Positions 1 through 8,100 of a DNA stretch of 10,219 bases are shown in pieces. Position 1 is the stretch's first letter, and the number at the start of each line of letters is the position of its first letter. The position numbers were made by a program, and so were the translations under genes. The notes below the pieces were generated by a model. It worked only from the letters and a program-made list of their open reading frames with translations. It had not been told where the DNA came from and ran no database searches. Where the stretch lies: NCBI GenBank assembly GCA_005878635.1, contig VBLS01000136.1:1-10219 (forward strand). Reading direction: 5' to 3'. Origin of the DNA: Methanobacteriota archaeon (GTDB lineage: Archaea; Thermoplasmatota; Thermoplasmata; RBG-16-68-12).

Positions 1-291
1 CGACCGCGCGATGGACACGGGCCCGATGGCCACGTGAACTCCCAGGCGACGCAGGCGGCCCTCCAATTCGAGGGCATCCCTCGGAGGCATGACGAGGACG
101 CTCTGCCCGATCCAGACGACGCCGGGACGGTGAATGAACCCCTTCTCCCGGTACGGCCGCCGCTCTCGCCCTTCCGAGATCCGCTGCCGCCCGAAGATGA
201 TTTGACAGACCCTCGCCGCCGTGGCCCGAGCGGACCCCGAGACGTCATACGAGAGCAGGACCCGCTCTCCCTCGTATCCTTCGATCGTCAT
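1..291 (-). CDS. Conserved archaeal protein of unknown function (partial, C-terminus off the left edge)
   Basis: An open reading frame on the minus strand starts at the ATG at 291 and stays open for 97 codons to the window edge, so the stop is not seen. The product starts MTIEGYEGERVLLSYDVSG and contains a pattern of the form YREKGFIHRPGVVWIGQSV followed by a charged helix and a final beta strand. From memory, small archaeal proteins of unknown function share this layout (a tyrosine/arginine-rich 'YxREG' segment, then a strand ending in a hydrophobic 'GVIIV' type motif), but I cannot name a family. The start is supported by the TATA element centred at 316, 25 bases upstream, which predicts a leaderless mRNA beginning at or next to the ATG. 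A GTG two codons upstream is an alternative. The gene is divergent from the RlmE gene and shares its promoter region. The opposite-strand frame over this stretch lacks any recognisable pattern. Confidence 0.72.
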   Translation of the reverse strand, partial: MTIEGYEGERVLLSYDVSGSARATAARVCQIIFGRQRISEGRERRPYREKGFIHRPGVVWIGQSVLVMPPRDALELEGRLRRLGVHVAIGPVSIARS

Positions 292-308
292 CGCCACCGG
301 ATGGAAGT

Positions 309-323
309 AGCTATATTATAGCT
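309..323. promoter_or_regulatory. Palindromic TATA element serving two divergent genes
   Basis: The bases AGCTATATTATAGCT form a perfect inverted repeat (7-base arms around one central T) and are the most AT-rich stretch of this GC-rich region. The centre lies 25 bases upstream of the ATG at 291 on the minus strand, the classic archaeal distance from TATA box to a leaderless start. Read on the plus strand it predicts initiation near 340-345, giving the RlmE gene an untranslated leader of about 75-80 bases if the ATG at 421 is used. Because TBP sites are nearly symmetric, one box could serve both directions; a repressor site is the alternative reading of the palindrome. Confidence 0.6.
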
Positions 324-357
324 TTTCCATGGGAGCCGCGAAACTACTCGGAGCTGG

Positions 358-369
358 TTAACATGTTAA
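358..369. promoter_or_regulatory. 12-base perfect palindrome in the RlmE leader, possible operator
   Basis: TTAACATGTTAA is a perfect self-complementary 12-mer lying about 45 bases downstream of the shared TATA element and near the predicted plus-strand transcription start. Its position suits a regulator that blocks initiation or early elongation. It also contains an ATG (363) preceded by GGAG at 350-353, so it could instead be part of an alternative translation start for the RlmE gene. No factor can be assigned. Confidence 0.3.
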
Positions 370-420
370 GCCGGCGGCCGAGAAAGGGTTATGGAGCGCC
401 GCGGTCTAGGTGCCCTGCGA

Positions 421-1019
421 TGGGCAAGGCGTGGGTGAAGGCCCGCCGCCACGACCGGTTCTATCGGGCCGCGAAGCGACAGTCGTATCGGAGTCGCGCC
501 GCGATCAAGCTGTCCCAGATCGGGCGCCGATACAGTCTGTTCCGAGAAGGGGATGTCGTCGTGGACCTCGGAGCCGCTCCGGGCGGATGGTCCCAAGTCG
601 CGGGGGAGTGCGTCGGTCCGAAGGGGCGCGTCATCGCGGTGGACCAAGTCACCCTTTCGCCCCTGGAGGGCGTCGAAGTGGTCCGCGGGGATTTCACGCG
701 TTCCGAGATCCAGGCCCGGGTGTTCGAGCTTCTTCGTCATCCCGCGGACGTCGTGATCAGCGACCTGTCGCCGAAGCTCACGGGGCATCGATCGGTGGAC
801 GTCGCCCGATCGTTCGAGCTCGCCGAGGCCGGCCTCTCGTTCGCGGTCCGGGCGCTCCGGCCGGGAGGTCACTTCCTCGTGAAGGTCTTCCAGGGCGACG
901 GATACCGCGAGTTTCTCCGGCGGGTCTCCGAGCACTTCGAACACGTCAAGGGCGTGAAGCCGTCTTCGTCCACGCCGTCGAGCCCTGAGATCTACGTGCT
1001 CGCCCAGGGCCGCTTGTAG
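421..1019 (+). CDS. rlmE: 23S rRNA (uridine-2'-O)-methyltransferase, RrmJ/RlmE family
   Basis: The 199-residue product is a class I SAM-dependent methyltransferase that transfers a methyl group to a ribose 2'-OH; in bacteria the homologue modifies U2552 in the A-loop of 23S rRNA. The SAM motif DLGAAPGGWSQV lies at residues 49-60. The K-D-K-E catalytic tetrad of the family is complete: K30 (in SRAAIK), D115 (in VISDLSP), K155 (in FLVKVFQG) and E190 (in SSPEIYV). The start at 421 is preferred because MGKAWVKARRHDRFYRAAKR matches the usual archaeal N-terminus, AGGTG lies 8 bases upstream, and the codons between 363 and 421 (TTA, AGA, AGG, TCT) are unlike the rest. An in-frame ATG at 363 with GGAG upstream would add 19 residues. 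The gene is monocistronic, divergent from the gene at 1-291 and convergent with the TPR gene. The target nucleotide in this organism is inferred. Confidence 0.93.
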
Positions 1020-1045
1020 CCCTCGCACCGGTGGGCGCGCGAGGG
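1020..1045. terminator. Hairpin between convergent genes, possible terminator
   Basis: CCCTCGC (1020-1026) and GCGAGGG (1039-1045) can form a 7-bp stem with a 12-base loop, beginning at the first base after the RlmE stop codon and about 30 bases past the stop of the convergent TPR gene. No U-run follows the stem on either strand, so it does not look like a classical intrinsic terminator. Archaeal termination usually depends on T-rich tracts, and only a weak one (CTCTTGTTT, 1067-1075) is present. Confidence 0.25.
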
Positions 1046-1073
1046 CCTCCACCAAGCCGCCAGCGACTCTTGT

Positions 1074-2192
1074 TTACGTCGCTGTCGTAGCCCGGGCCCC
1101 GACGCCGCGGGAGATCGACCGCGCTTTCTCGAGGCACCGCTGCGCCTCCTCCTGCGCCCCGAGCCGGGCGAGGACCTCGCCGCGGTTGAGCCACGCCGCG
1201 ACGTAGGTGGGACGGAAGCTCGTCGCCTTCTCGTGGCAGCGGTTCGCCTCCTCGAACTGATTCATCCGTGCGAGGACCACGCCCTTGTTGTTCCACGCGA
1301 TCGCGTACTTCGGGCGGATGCGGAGCGCCTTATCGTAGCATTCGAGGGCCTTGCCGAACTCCGCCTTCTTGCAGTACACGGTCCCCAAGTTGCACCAGGC
1401 GACCTCGTTTTCCGGATCCAGCCGGATCGCGTTCTCGTGGCACCGCAGGGCGTCGTTGAGCCGCCCGAGGTATTTCATCGCGACCCCGCGGGAGGTCCAC
1501 GCGTAGGAGGGCCGCCGCACCATCCGGATCGCGCGTTCGTAGTGGACGAGGGCCTCCTGATGCCGGCCGAGCTTCACGAGGCGGTCGCCCAGCGCGACCT
1601 CGCTGTTGGAGAGATGGTACAGGACGATCGCCGAGGCCATCCCGGCCGCGGCGATCCCGACGAAGATGATCGCGGTCCACGGACGCGTGGGATCGAAGAT
1701 GTTCTGGTACATGCGGAACCCGACGAAGGTCGCCACGAGCGCAGCGACGGATCCGAACGTCACCGCGTCGAACATCCGCCCGGAGATGCCGAGGAGCTTG
1801 CCGCCCTCCGTGTCCGCCGGACTCGCCGCCACGGGGACGCGGGCGACGTCCGCGAGGACTTCCGGGACGACCTCGGGGACCTCCGCGACCGTCGACGTGG
1901 TCGAGACCTCGGCCGCTTCGTCCCCCTTCGCGGGTTGGATCTCGACCAGGAGGGAGTCGAACAGCTTCTCGGCCACTTCCTCGTCGACGTCCGGCGCATC
2001 GTCCGGGACCGTCTCCGGTTCGGCTTGCACCGGAGCCGATTTCGAGAGATCCATCAGGTCCTCGAGGAGGGCGTCCACCTTCGTGGTGGAGGAGGCTTCG
2101 CTCAGGGCATACCCGCAGGCCCCGCAGAACGGCGCGTCCGCGGGATTGGGGGCGCCGCAGACGGGGCAAGGGCTCCCTAGCTCATCGCTCAT
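1074..2192 (-). CDS. Membrane protein with N-terminal zinc ribbon and C-terminal TPR repeats
   Basis: A 372-residue protein of three parts. Residues 9-26 carry C9-x2-C12-x10-C23-x2-C26, a treble-clef/zinc-ribbon signature of the kind often found at archaeal N-termini. An acidic, low-complexity linker (about 36-130) follows. Two hydrophobic segments (about 145-162 and 172-193), separated by a short loop, form a membrane hairpin. The rest is five tandem tetratricopeptide repeats with an exact 34-residue period (197-230, 231-264, 265-298, 299-332, 333-366), with AW at the start of repeats two to five and the usual G8/A20-type positions. With a hairpin, the zinc ribbon and the TPRs lie on the same side, presumably the cytoplasm, so the protein may scaffold partners at the membrane; the partners are unknown. 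The start ATG at 2192 has no clear Shine-Dalgarno. It lies 83 bases beyond the Lhr stop on the same strand and has its own TATA-like box. Confidence 0.88.
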   Translation of the reverse strand: MSDELGSPCPVCGAPNPADAPFCGACGYALSEASSTTKVDALLEDLMDLSKSAPVQAEPETVPDDAPDVDEEVAEKLFDSLLVEIQPAKGDEAAEVSTTSTVAEVPEVVPEVLADVARVPVAASPADTEGGKLLGISGRMFDAVTFGSVAALVATFVGFRMYQNIFDPTRPWTAIIFVGIAAAGMASAIVLYHLSNSEVALGDRLVKLGRHQEALVHYERAIRMVRRPSYAWTSRGVAMKYLGRLNDALRCHENAIRLDPENEVAWCNLGTVYCKKAEFGKALECYDKALRIRPKYAIAWNNKGVVLARMNQFEEANRCHEKATSFRPTYVAAWLNRGEVLARLGAQEEAQRCLEKARSISRGVGARATTAT

Positions 2193-2220
2193 CGTGAATG
2201 GGTCGCACCCGGACCACGAG

Positions 2221-2235
2221 CCGATAAACGTATCG
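2221..2235 (-). promoter_or_regulatory. Candidate TATA box for the TPR membrane protein, within an inverted repeat
   Basis: On the minus strand CGTTTATCGG lies about 34 bases upstream of the ATG at 2192, which would place transcription initiation about 8 bases before the start codon. The box is overlapped by CGATA-AACG-TATCG (2222-2235 on the plus strand), 5-base arms around four bases, which might bind a dimeric regulator. It implies that the TPR gene can be transcribed independently of Lhr although both lie on one strand. Confidence 0.4.
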
Positions 2236-2275
2236 ACTTGGGTTCCCCCGGTGAGAGCCTTCTTTCTGCCGCGGC

Positions 2276-5019
2276 CTAGTCCCAGAACCGTTTCGTCCTC
2301 GCGTACGTGACCTCGGCCGCGAGCAGGTCCCGCAGGAAGTCCTCCTCGGTCTCATGGTAGCCGCGAAGGATCCGGGCGGCGGTGTCCTCTCCGACCCCGC
2401 GGGCCATGAGGGCCACGACCGCCTTCTTGCCGTGGGCCATCACCAGGCTCGCGTTCGTGAAGAGCCGCTTCGCCTTGGCCCGGCTCTCCTTGTCCGCGCC
2501 GCCGAAGTCGAGCTTCGCGATCTTGTCCTTCTCGTACGGGGCCACGACGGCCACCATGAGCGCGTCGCAATTGGGGCATCGGATCTTCGCCGGCAGGTCG
2601 CGCACGGTCTCGCGCCAGGTCCGCTTGCAGTTCAAGCACAGCAAGGTCACGGTCTCCTTCTCCAGGCGCGCCTTGACGGCGAGGAGCGTCGCGTGGTCCG
2701 CTTTCGACGGGGTGACGAGCAGGCGCCCACCTTCGAGCCCGGCCCGACCGACGGGCGTCATGCGCGTGACGACGACCTCGATCTCGCCCGATCGGATCTT
2801 CCGGAGGACCTCGATCGTCCGCGGGATGTCCATCCGCTCCCAGAACACCTTGTCGAGGACTTCCTCGAAGAGCGGCGTGTTCTCGAACGCCTTCAGGAGT
2901 CGGGGGATCGAGACGCTCTCCCATTCGACGTCCCGCCGCAGGGCGCCGAACTTCTTCGCGACGTAGACGAAGGCCCAGCGCAAGAACGCGGAGTTCTTCA
3001 GGATCACGCGCAAGAGCGGTTCGAGCGCATCGGGATCCTCGGGCCGCAGGATCTCGACGATCTGAGCCGGGTTCACGGATCGCGGGACCTCGAGCACGAT
3101 CCGGTAGGGGTCCGTCTGCACGCCGACGCTCTGGCCGAACCGCGCGCTCACGAGGGAGGAAATCAATTGGGCGAGGGTCTCGTTGACCTTGGAGCCGAGG
3201 CACGCGTTCACGATCAGCACGTCCCGCGCCGCCTCGATCGTGATCCGCCGGTCCGTCGCGAGGGGCGCGTCGCCGACGGACGCGAGGTACTCGAGGAACT
3301 TCGCGGCCCCGCGGTCGTTGACCGGGTAGGCGGCGAGGTCCCGCTCCCGCCGGAGGCGGCCGACCTCCTGGGCCACCGCGAAGGGGACGGGGATGTCTTC
3401 TCCGACCCAGGAGGGGACGTCGCCGATCTCCCGGACCGGCTCCACCAGGATGTGGTCCTCCTTGAAATCGACGAAGCGCCACGCGGTCCCCCGCATGATG
3501 AAGCTCTCGCCGAGCTTCGCGTTCTCCGCGACGAACCACTCGTCCAACGTGCCGATCGCCCGGCGCGAGGAGATGTCGACGACCCGGTACGTCTTGACGT
3601 CCGGGATCATGGAGATGTTCTCGAAGAAGTACGGGAGGGAGTTCGAGCTCCGCCCGAGGCGCCCGTCCCGCGACCAGAGCATCCGGATGTCCGCGAGCTG
3701 CGCGACGACCTCGTCGAAGTCCGCCCGCTTCAACTCGCGGAAGGGCCAACTGCGGCGGACGGTCGCGTAGGCCTCGTCGAGGGAGGCGAACCGCTCCGAG
3801 ACGGCGATTGCGACGAGCTGGTTCGCGAGGACGGACCGGTTGTCCTTCCGCACGACGAGGTCCTCGATCTCCTCCGAGAGCGCGCGGCGCGCGATCGCAC
3901 ATGCCTCCGCGACGTCGTCCTCGTGCGTCGCCAAGATGACGCCGTCGGAGACCTCGCCGACGCCATGGCCGGACCTCCCGATCCGCTGGACGAGCCTCGA
4001 CACCTCCCGCGGCGAGTTGTACTGCAACACGAAATCCGCGCTCCCCACGTCGATGCCGAGTTCCAAGGACGACGTGCACACGAGGGCGCGGAGCCGGCTC
4101 GCCTTGAACTCGTCCTCCATCTGCACGCGCACGTCCTTCGACAGGCTCCCGTGGTGGACGCCGATCCCGGGATCCTGGTACCAGGCCGTGAGCCGCGAGG
4201 AGAGGAACTCCGCCGTGTCCCTCGTGTTGACGAAGAACAGGGTGGCCTGGTGCTCCTTGATGAGCTCGTAGCAGCGCCGGAGGGCCGTCGCTTGGCCGGG
4301 CTGGACCCGAAGCCGTTCCGCGATCTCCGAATCCTCCTTGACCGGGTTCGGCATTTCGACGCGGATCCGCATGCCCTTCGGCATCCGGACCCGGATGATT
4401 TCGACGGGACGATCGACGCCCGCGAGGAATGCCCCGACCTCGTCCGGCGTCCCGACGGTCGCGGACAAGCCGATCCGCTGGAACTCCCGGCCGGTCAGGT
4501 CGCGCAGTCGCTCGAGGCCAACCGCGAGCTGGGCCCCCCGTTCGTCGGAGGCGAGCTCGTGGATCTCGTCGATCACGACCCAACGGACGGACTTCAGATG
4601 CTCCCGCAGCCGGCGGCCGGTGAACAGGATCTGGAACGTCTCCGGCGTCGTGATGAGCACGTCCGGCGGGTGGCGGGTGATCGCGGCCCTCTCTTGCGGC
4701 GTCGTGTCTCCATGTCGGACGGCGACACGGACCCCGAGGCGCTCCGCGAAGAAGGTCATCCGGCGGAGCATGTCGCGGTTGAGGGCCCGCAGCGGCGTGA
4801 TGTACAGGACGCTCGTCGGCTCCGGCTTCTCCCGGATCAGGTGCTGGAGGAGCGGCAGGAACGCCGCCTCCGTCTTCCCGATGCCGGTCGGGGCCACCAG
4901 GAGGACGTTCGCCCCCGCCAAGATCCGGGGGATCGCCTGGACCTGAGGCTCCGTGAATTCGTCGATCCCCAGGGCCTTGACCGCGTCGAGGATGGGGGAT
5001 CGAGGCCGAGGGACTCCAT
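2276..5019 (-). CDS. lhr: Lhr-type ATP-dependent helicase (superfamily 2), with an apparent frameshift at its 5' end
   Basis: Lhr proteins are 3'-5' DNA/RNA-DNA helicases linked to repair and recombination. Counting from the ATG at 5019 with one base restored, the product is about 914 residues. It shows the Q-like TEPQ segment (23-26), motif I APTGIGKT (43-50), ITPLRAL (74-80), motif II DEIH (151-154), motif III SAT (186-188), HHGSLS (289-294), SSLELGID (317-324) and motif VI QRIGRSGH (345-352). The Lhr-core winged-helix and following region comes next, then a CxxC-x16-CxxC zinc ribbon (C795, C798, C815, C818) and a C-terminal helical segment (about 860-905) with a helix-hairpin-helix look. 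The reading frame that carries all the motifs has no start codon near the expected place: its only upstream ATG is at 5200, inside the divergent gene's promoter and signal-peptide region, and would add an unlikely 60-residue leader. The ATG at 5019 gives MESLGLDPP in another frame; one extra C in the C5 run (4994-4998) joins it to ILDAVKALG, restoring a family-like N-terminus. Motif I has Ile where Ser or Thr is common. Confidence 0.93.
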
Positions 5020-5044
5020 GGCGGTCGCTTGAAGGGCTCCTCGG

Positions 5045-5054
5045 ACTAAAAGTT
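5045..5054 (-). promoter_or_regulatory. Candidate TATA box for lhr
   Basis: On the minus strand AACTTTTAGT lies about 30 bases upstream of the ATG at 5019 and is the only AT-rich stretch at the right distance. It predicts a nearly leaderless lhr transcript starting just before 5019. This supports 5019, not 5200, as the true lhr start. Confidence 0.42.
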
Positions 5055-5096
5055 GCTCCCCGACATACGACGCGTTCGCTCGGACGGCGTCGGTGG

Positions 5097-5109
5097 AAAA
5101 AAATTATCA
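5097..5109 (+). promoter_or_regulatory. Candidate promoter for the surface-protein gene
   Basis: An A-run followed by AAATTATC is the most AT-rich element between the divergent lhr and surface-protein genes. It lies about 70 bases before the GTG at 5176, which would give a leader of roughly 40-45 bases. AGG at 5166-5168, seven bases before the GTG, could act as a weak ribosome binding site in that leader. The A/T tract might also contribute to lhr expression in the other direction. Confidence 0.38.
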
Positions 5110-5175
5110 GGGTGGATAACCGGGGCGCTGGGGTCTTACCGCGGACCTGGCAAGGGGACGACTCGAGGTTCGAGT

Positions 5176-8100
5176 GTGAGCCGTCGCCTGCCACCCTCAC
5201 CGTTAGGGGTGACGTTCGTCCTGCTCTTGGCGGCCACCGCCCTCGTCCCGTTCTTGGGTCCGCCCGCCGCCGCGTTCGGAGAACGGCCGTTCGATTCGAA
5301 CACGGTAATCAGCGGCACGAACAACTTGCTAGTCTACTCGTCCCAAAGCGTCGCGCAGTCGTTCCTCGCATCCGCATCCTATCGACTCACCGAGGTTACC
5401 TTGCGGCTGCGGCTGCGGAACACAGGCGATACGACCCGTGGCATCACAATCTCGATCCGGACGGACGCCGGTGGGAATCCCGGCTCGTCGAGCCTGACCA
5501 GTCGGTCCTTCGTCCTCGGGAACAACGACCTGACGAACGCCCAGGTCTCGTTCTCGACCCAGCCGCAGTTGACTGCCGGCGTGGAGTATTGGATTGTCGC
5601 AGCCTCGTCGAGCTCCGTGATCAACGCTTACGAGTGGCATCACAGTAACGCGGACACATACGCCAATGGCCAGGCCAAAACAGGCGTTAGCAGCTCTTGG
5701 TTCCCCGCCTCAACGGACATGTATTTCGTCACCACCGGCCGTGAGATGGCGGCCAACCTGACGACCACCCTTCTCGCCATCAACCCAAGCCCGTCGCCAG
5801 GAAGATCAGCCACATTCCGCCTGTACCTCAACAACACGGGTGACACTACAGCAACGACGGCCTGGGTCAATGACACACAAGCCCCGGGCCTCCCCTACAT
5901 CTCGGATTCTGGCGCGAGCGCGGGCTCCACGAGTCCTTGGCCGTCCTTCACGTTCCCCAACATCGGAAACGGCGCCCGGTGGTTCGACGTCATCGCGAAG
6001 GTCCCGATTGGAACGGAACCGGGGACGGTCCTGACGAAGGCCCTGACGCTCGCCTACGTCGATGGGACGGGAAGCGTCGTGACCCGGTCCCCCGCTCAGG
6101 CATCGATCCTGGTCGGGGTCCAGGCGAAGCAGCTCTATCTCGATCCCGCGAGCGTGGGTCCGTCGAGACGCCTCGACCCCGCAAGGCCGACCGGAGGGTC
6201 CGGCAGCATGTTCAGCGAAACCCTACCGAAGGACGGTAGCGGACACGACTACGATTTGGATCCGGTCCTCGCCCGATCGTTCCACGCGCTGGACAGTCGC
6301 GCGACCCTCTTCCTCGACTCCGCGACGCACGACGTCCGGACGCTTCGCTTCAATCTCACCGTCTCCGACTGGAACGGGGTCACGTTGACGCCCATCGCCT
6401 CCGTCGAACAAGCCGTGACGACGAACGCGTTCAACGACTACCAACCGTTCGCCTTCCCCTTCCCGTCCTTCAACCACACGTTCCCCGTCTCGGGGCGAAT
6501 CCGGCTGACCGTCCGCAACCTGGCCTCCAGCCCCACCGATGCGTTGCTCGCAATGAACGCCACCTTCGCCGCCTCCGTCCTCGAATTGGACACGACCACG
6601 TACGTGCGGATCGACCAGATCGACATGCGCGATGCCATCGGCTCCGCGACCGTCTGGTCTCCCAAGGACACCCTCGTCGCGCAGGCGAACGTCTCGGATC
6701 CATTCGGGAGCTCCGAGATCTCGGGTGCTTGGATCAACCTCACATCCCCTTCCGGCTCGTTGATCGTCAACTACACCGCGATGGCCCTCTTCGCGACGGA
6801 CCCGGCCTCCCCGTCTGCCTGGAAGGTGTTCCGCTTCACCCTCCCACCGTCGCTGCAGCAGGGCACCTATCATGCGACGGTCACCGCGGTGGAGTCGAAC
6901 GGTGTGCTCGATGTCGGCGAGTCGTCCGCGCTCGTCCGAGCCCCGGCCTTTTCGATCGCCAAGACCGCGACCCGGTCGAACGTCCGGGGCGGGGACTCCT
7001 TTTCCTACGACCTCTGGTTCAACAACACCGGCTCCGGTTCGGCGGGTCGCCTGTGGATCAACGACAGCCTTCCGAGCGAGCTCACGTTCCTGAGTTCTTC
7101 GGACCCGGGCGCGATGACCGGCAGCTACAACTGGACCTGGACTCTGCTCGGATACGGGAACTACCGGCTCACCCTCGACGTCCAGGTGAAGACGGCGGTC
7201 CCGCCCGTCCCGTACTTCCGAAACTTCGCGTTCCTGAACTACACGGATGAGAAGGGTTTCTCCTGGCCCATGAGGACCGCGTTCGCCGACGTCGCCCTGA
7301 GCGGACCGGTGATCAGCCTCACCAAGTCCTCCGTCAAGACCCAACTCCATTCGCGCGAATCGATCGTCTATCAGATCACGATGCAGAATACGGGAGACAC
7401 CGCTCAGACCCTCTGGGTGAACGATACCTTGCCCGCCGGGCTATCGTACGTCGCCGATACGGCGACGAGCCTCGGAGGCGTCCGCCTGATTTGTTCGACC
7501 CTCTGTTTCCGATTCACCACAATGCAGGGTTCGCAATCCTGGTCCTTCACCATCACCGCGGTCGCCGCGCCGGACCTCGTCCGCGGGACGATCCTCACGA
7601 ACACGGTGTCCCTGAACTATACGAACGCGAACGGATTCCTCCTCCCTCCGAAAATCACCACATGGCCGGTCCTCGTCAGCGCTCCGGACATCCGGTCGGC
7701 CGCGATCGCCGTCGCGCGCACGCGGGTCACTCCGGCGGACATCCTCGCGGCCACGGTGACCTTCGCCAACATAGGGACCGAGGCAGCCGCCGACGCATGG
7801 GTCAACCTGACCTTGTCCTCCAACCTGATCTTCGTCAACGCGAGCCTCGTCGCGTATTATGACGGCGATGAGGTCCATTTTACTCTGGCCGGTGTGCCGC
7901 TCGGCTCAACGACGATCTTCCTCAATGCATCCGTCGATTCCGCGGTGGGCGACCACGCCCTCATGAGGATCAATGGCACGCTCGGTTACACGGATGCGTA
8001 CCGCAACGAGATGCCGCGGATCCTGATCGCGTCCGGCCTGGTCGAGGCCTCGGTGCCAAAGATCACCCTCCGAGTGAGCCCGCCCACGCTGTTGGTCGAG

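Noticed and set aside
34..321. A plus-strand frame of 95 codons over the left end
   Set aside because: It mirrors the minus-strand gene at 1-291, lacks a recognisable pattern, is proline- and arginine-rich as expected of a GC-rich shadow, and its stop falls inside the TATA palindrome.
2354..5032. A very long plus-strand open frame (892 codons) opposite lhr
   Set aside because: It is an antisense shadow caused by strong G/C third-position bias; the translation is Arg/Asp/Glu/Leu/Pro-rich low-complexity sequence with no domain, while the minus frame shows all the helicase motifs.
5053..5175. Extension of the surface protein to a TTG at 5053
   Set aside because: It would place 41 residues before the signal peptide, and the candidate promoter element at 5097-5109 lies inside it.
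5020..5200. N-terminal extension of lhr to the ATG at 5200
   Set aside because: The 60 extra residues do not look like helicase sequence, overlap the divergent gene's promoter and start, and lie upstream of the TATA-like box near 5049.
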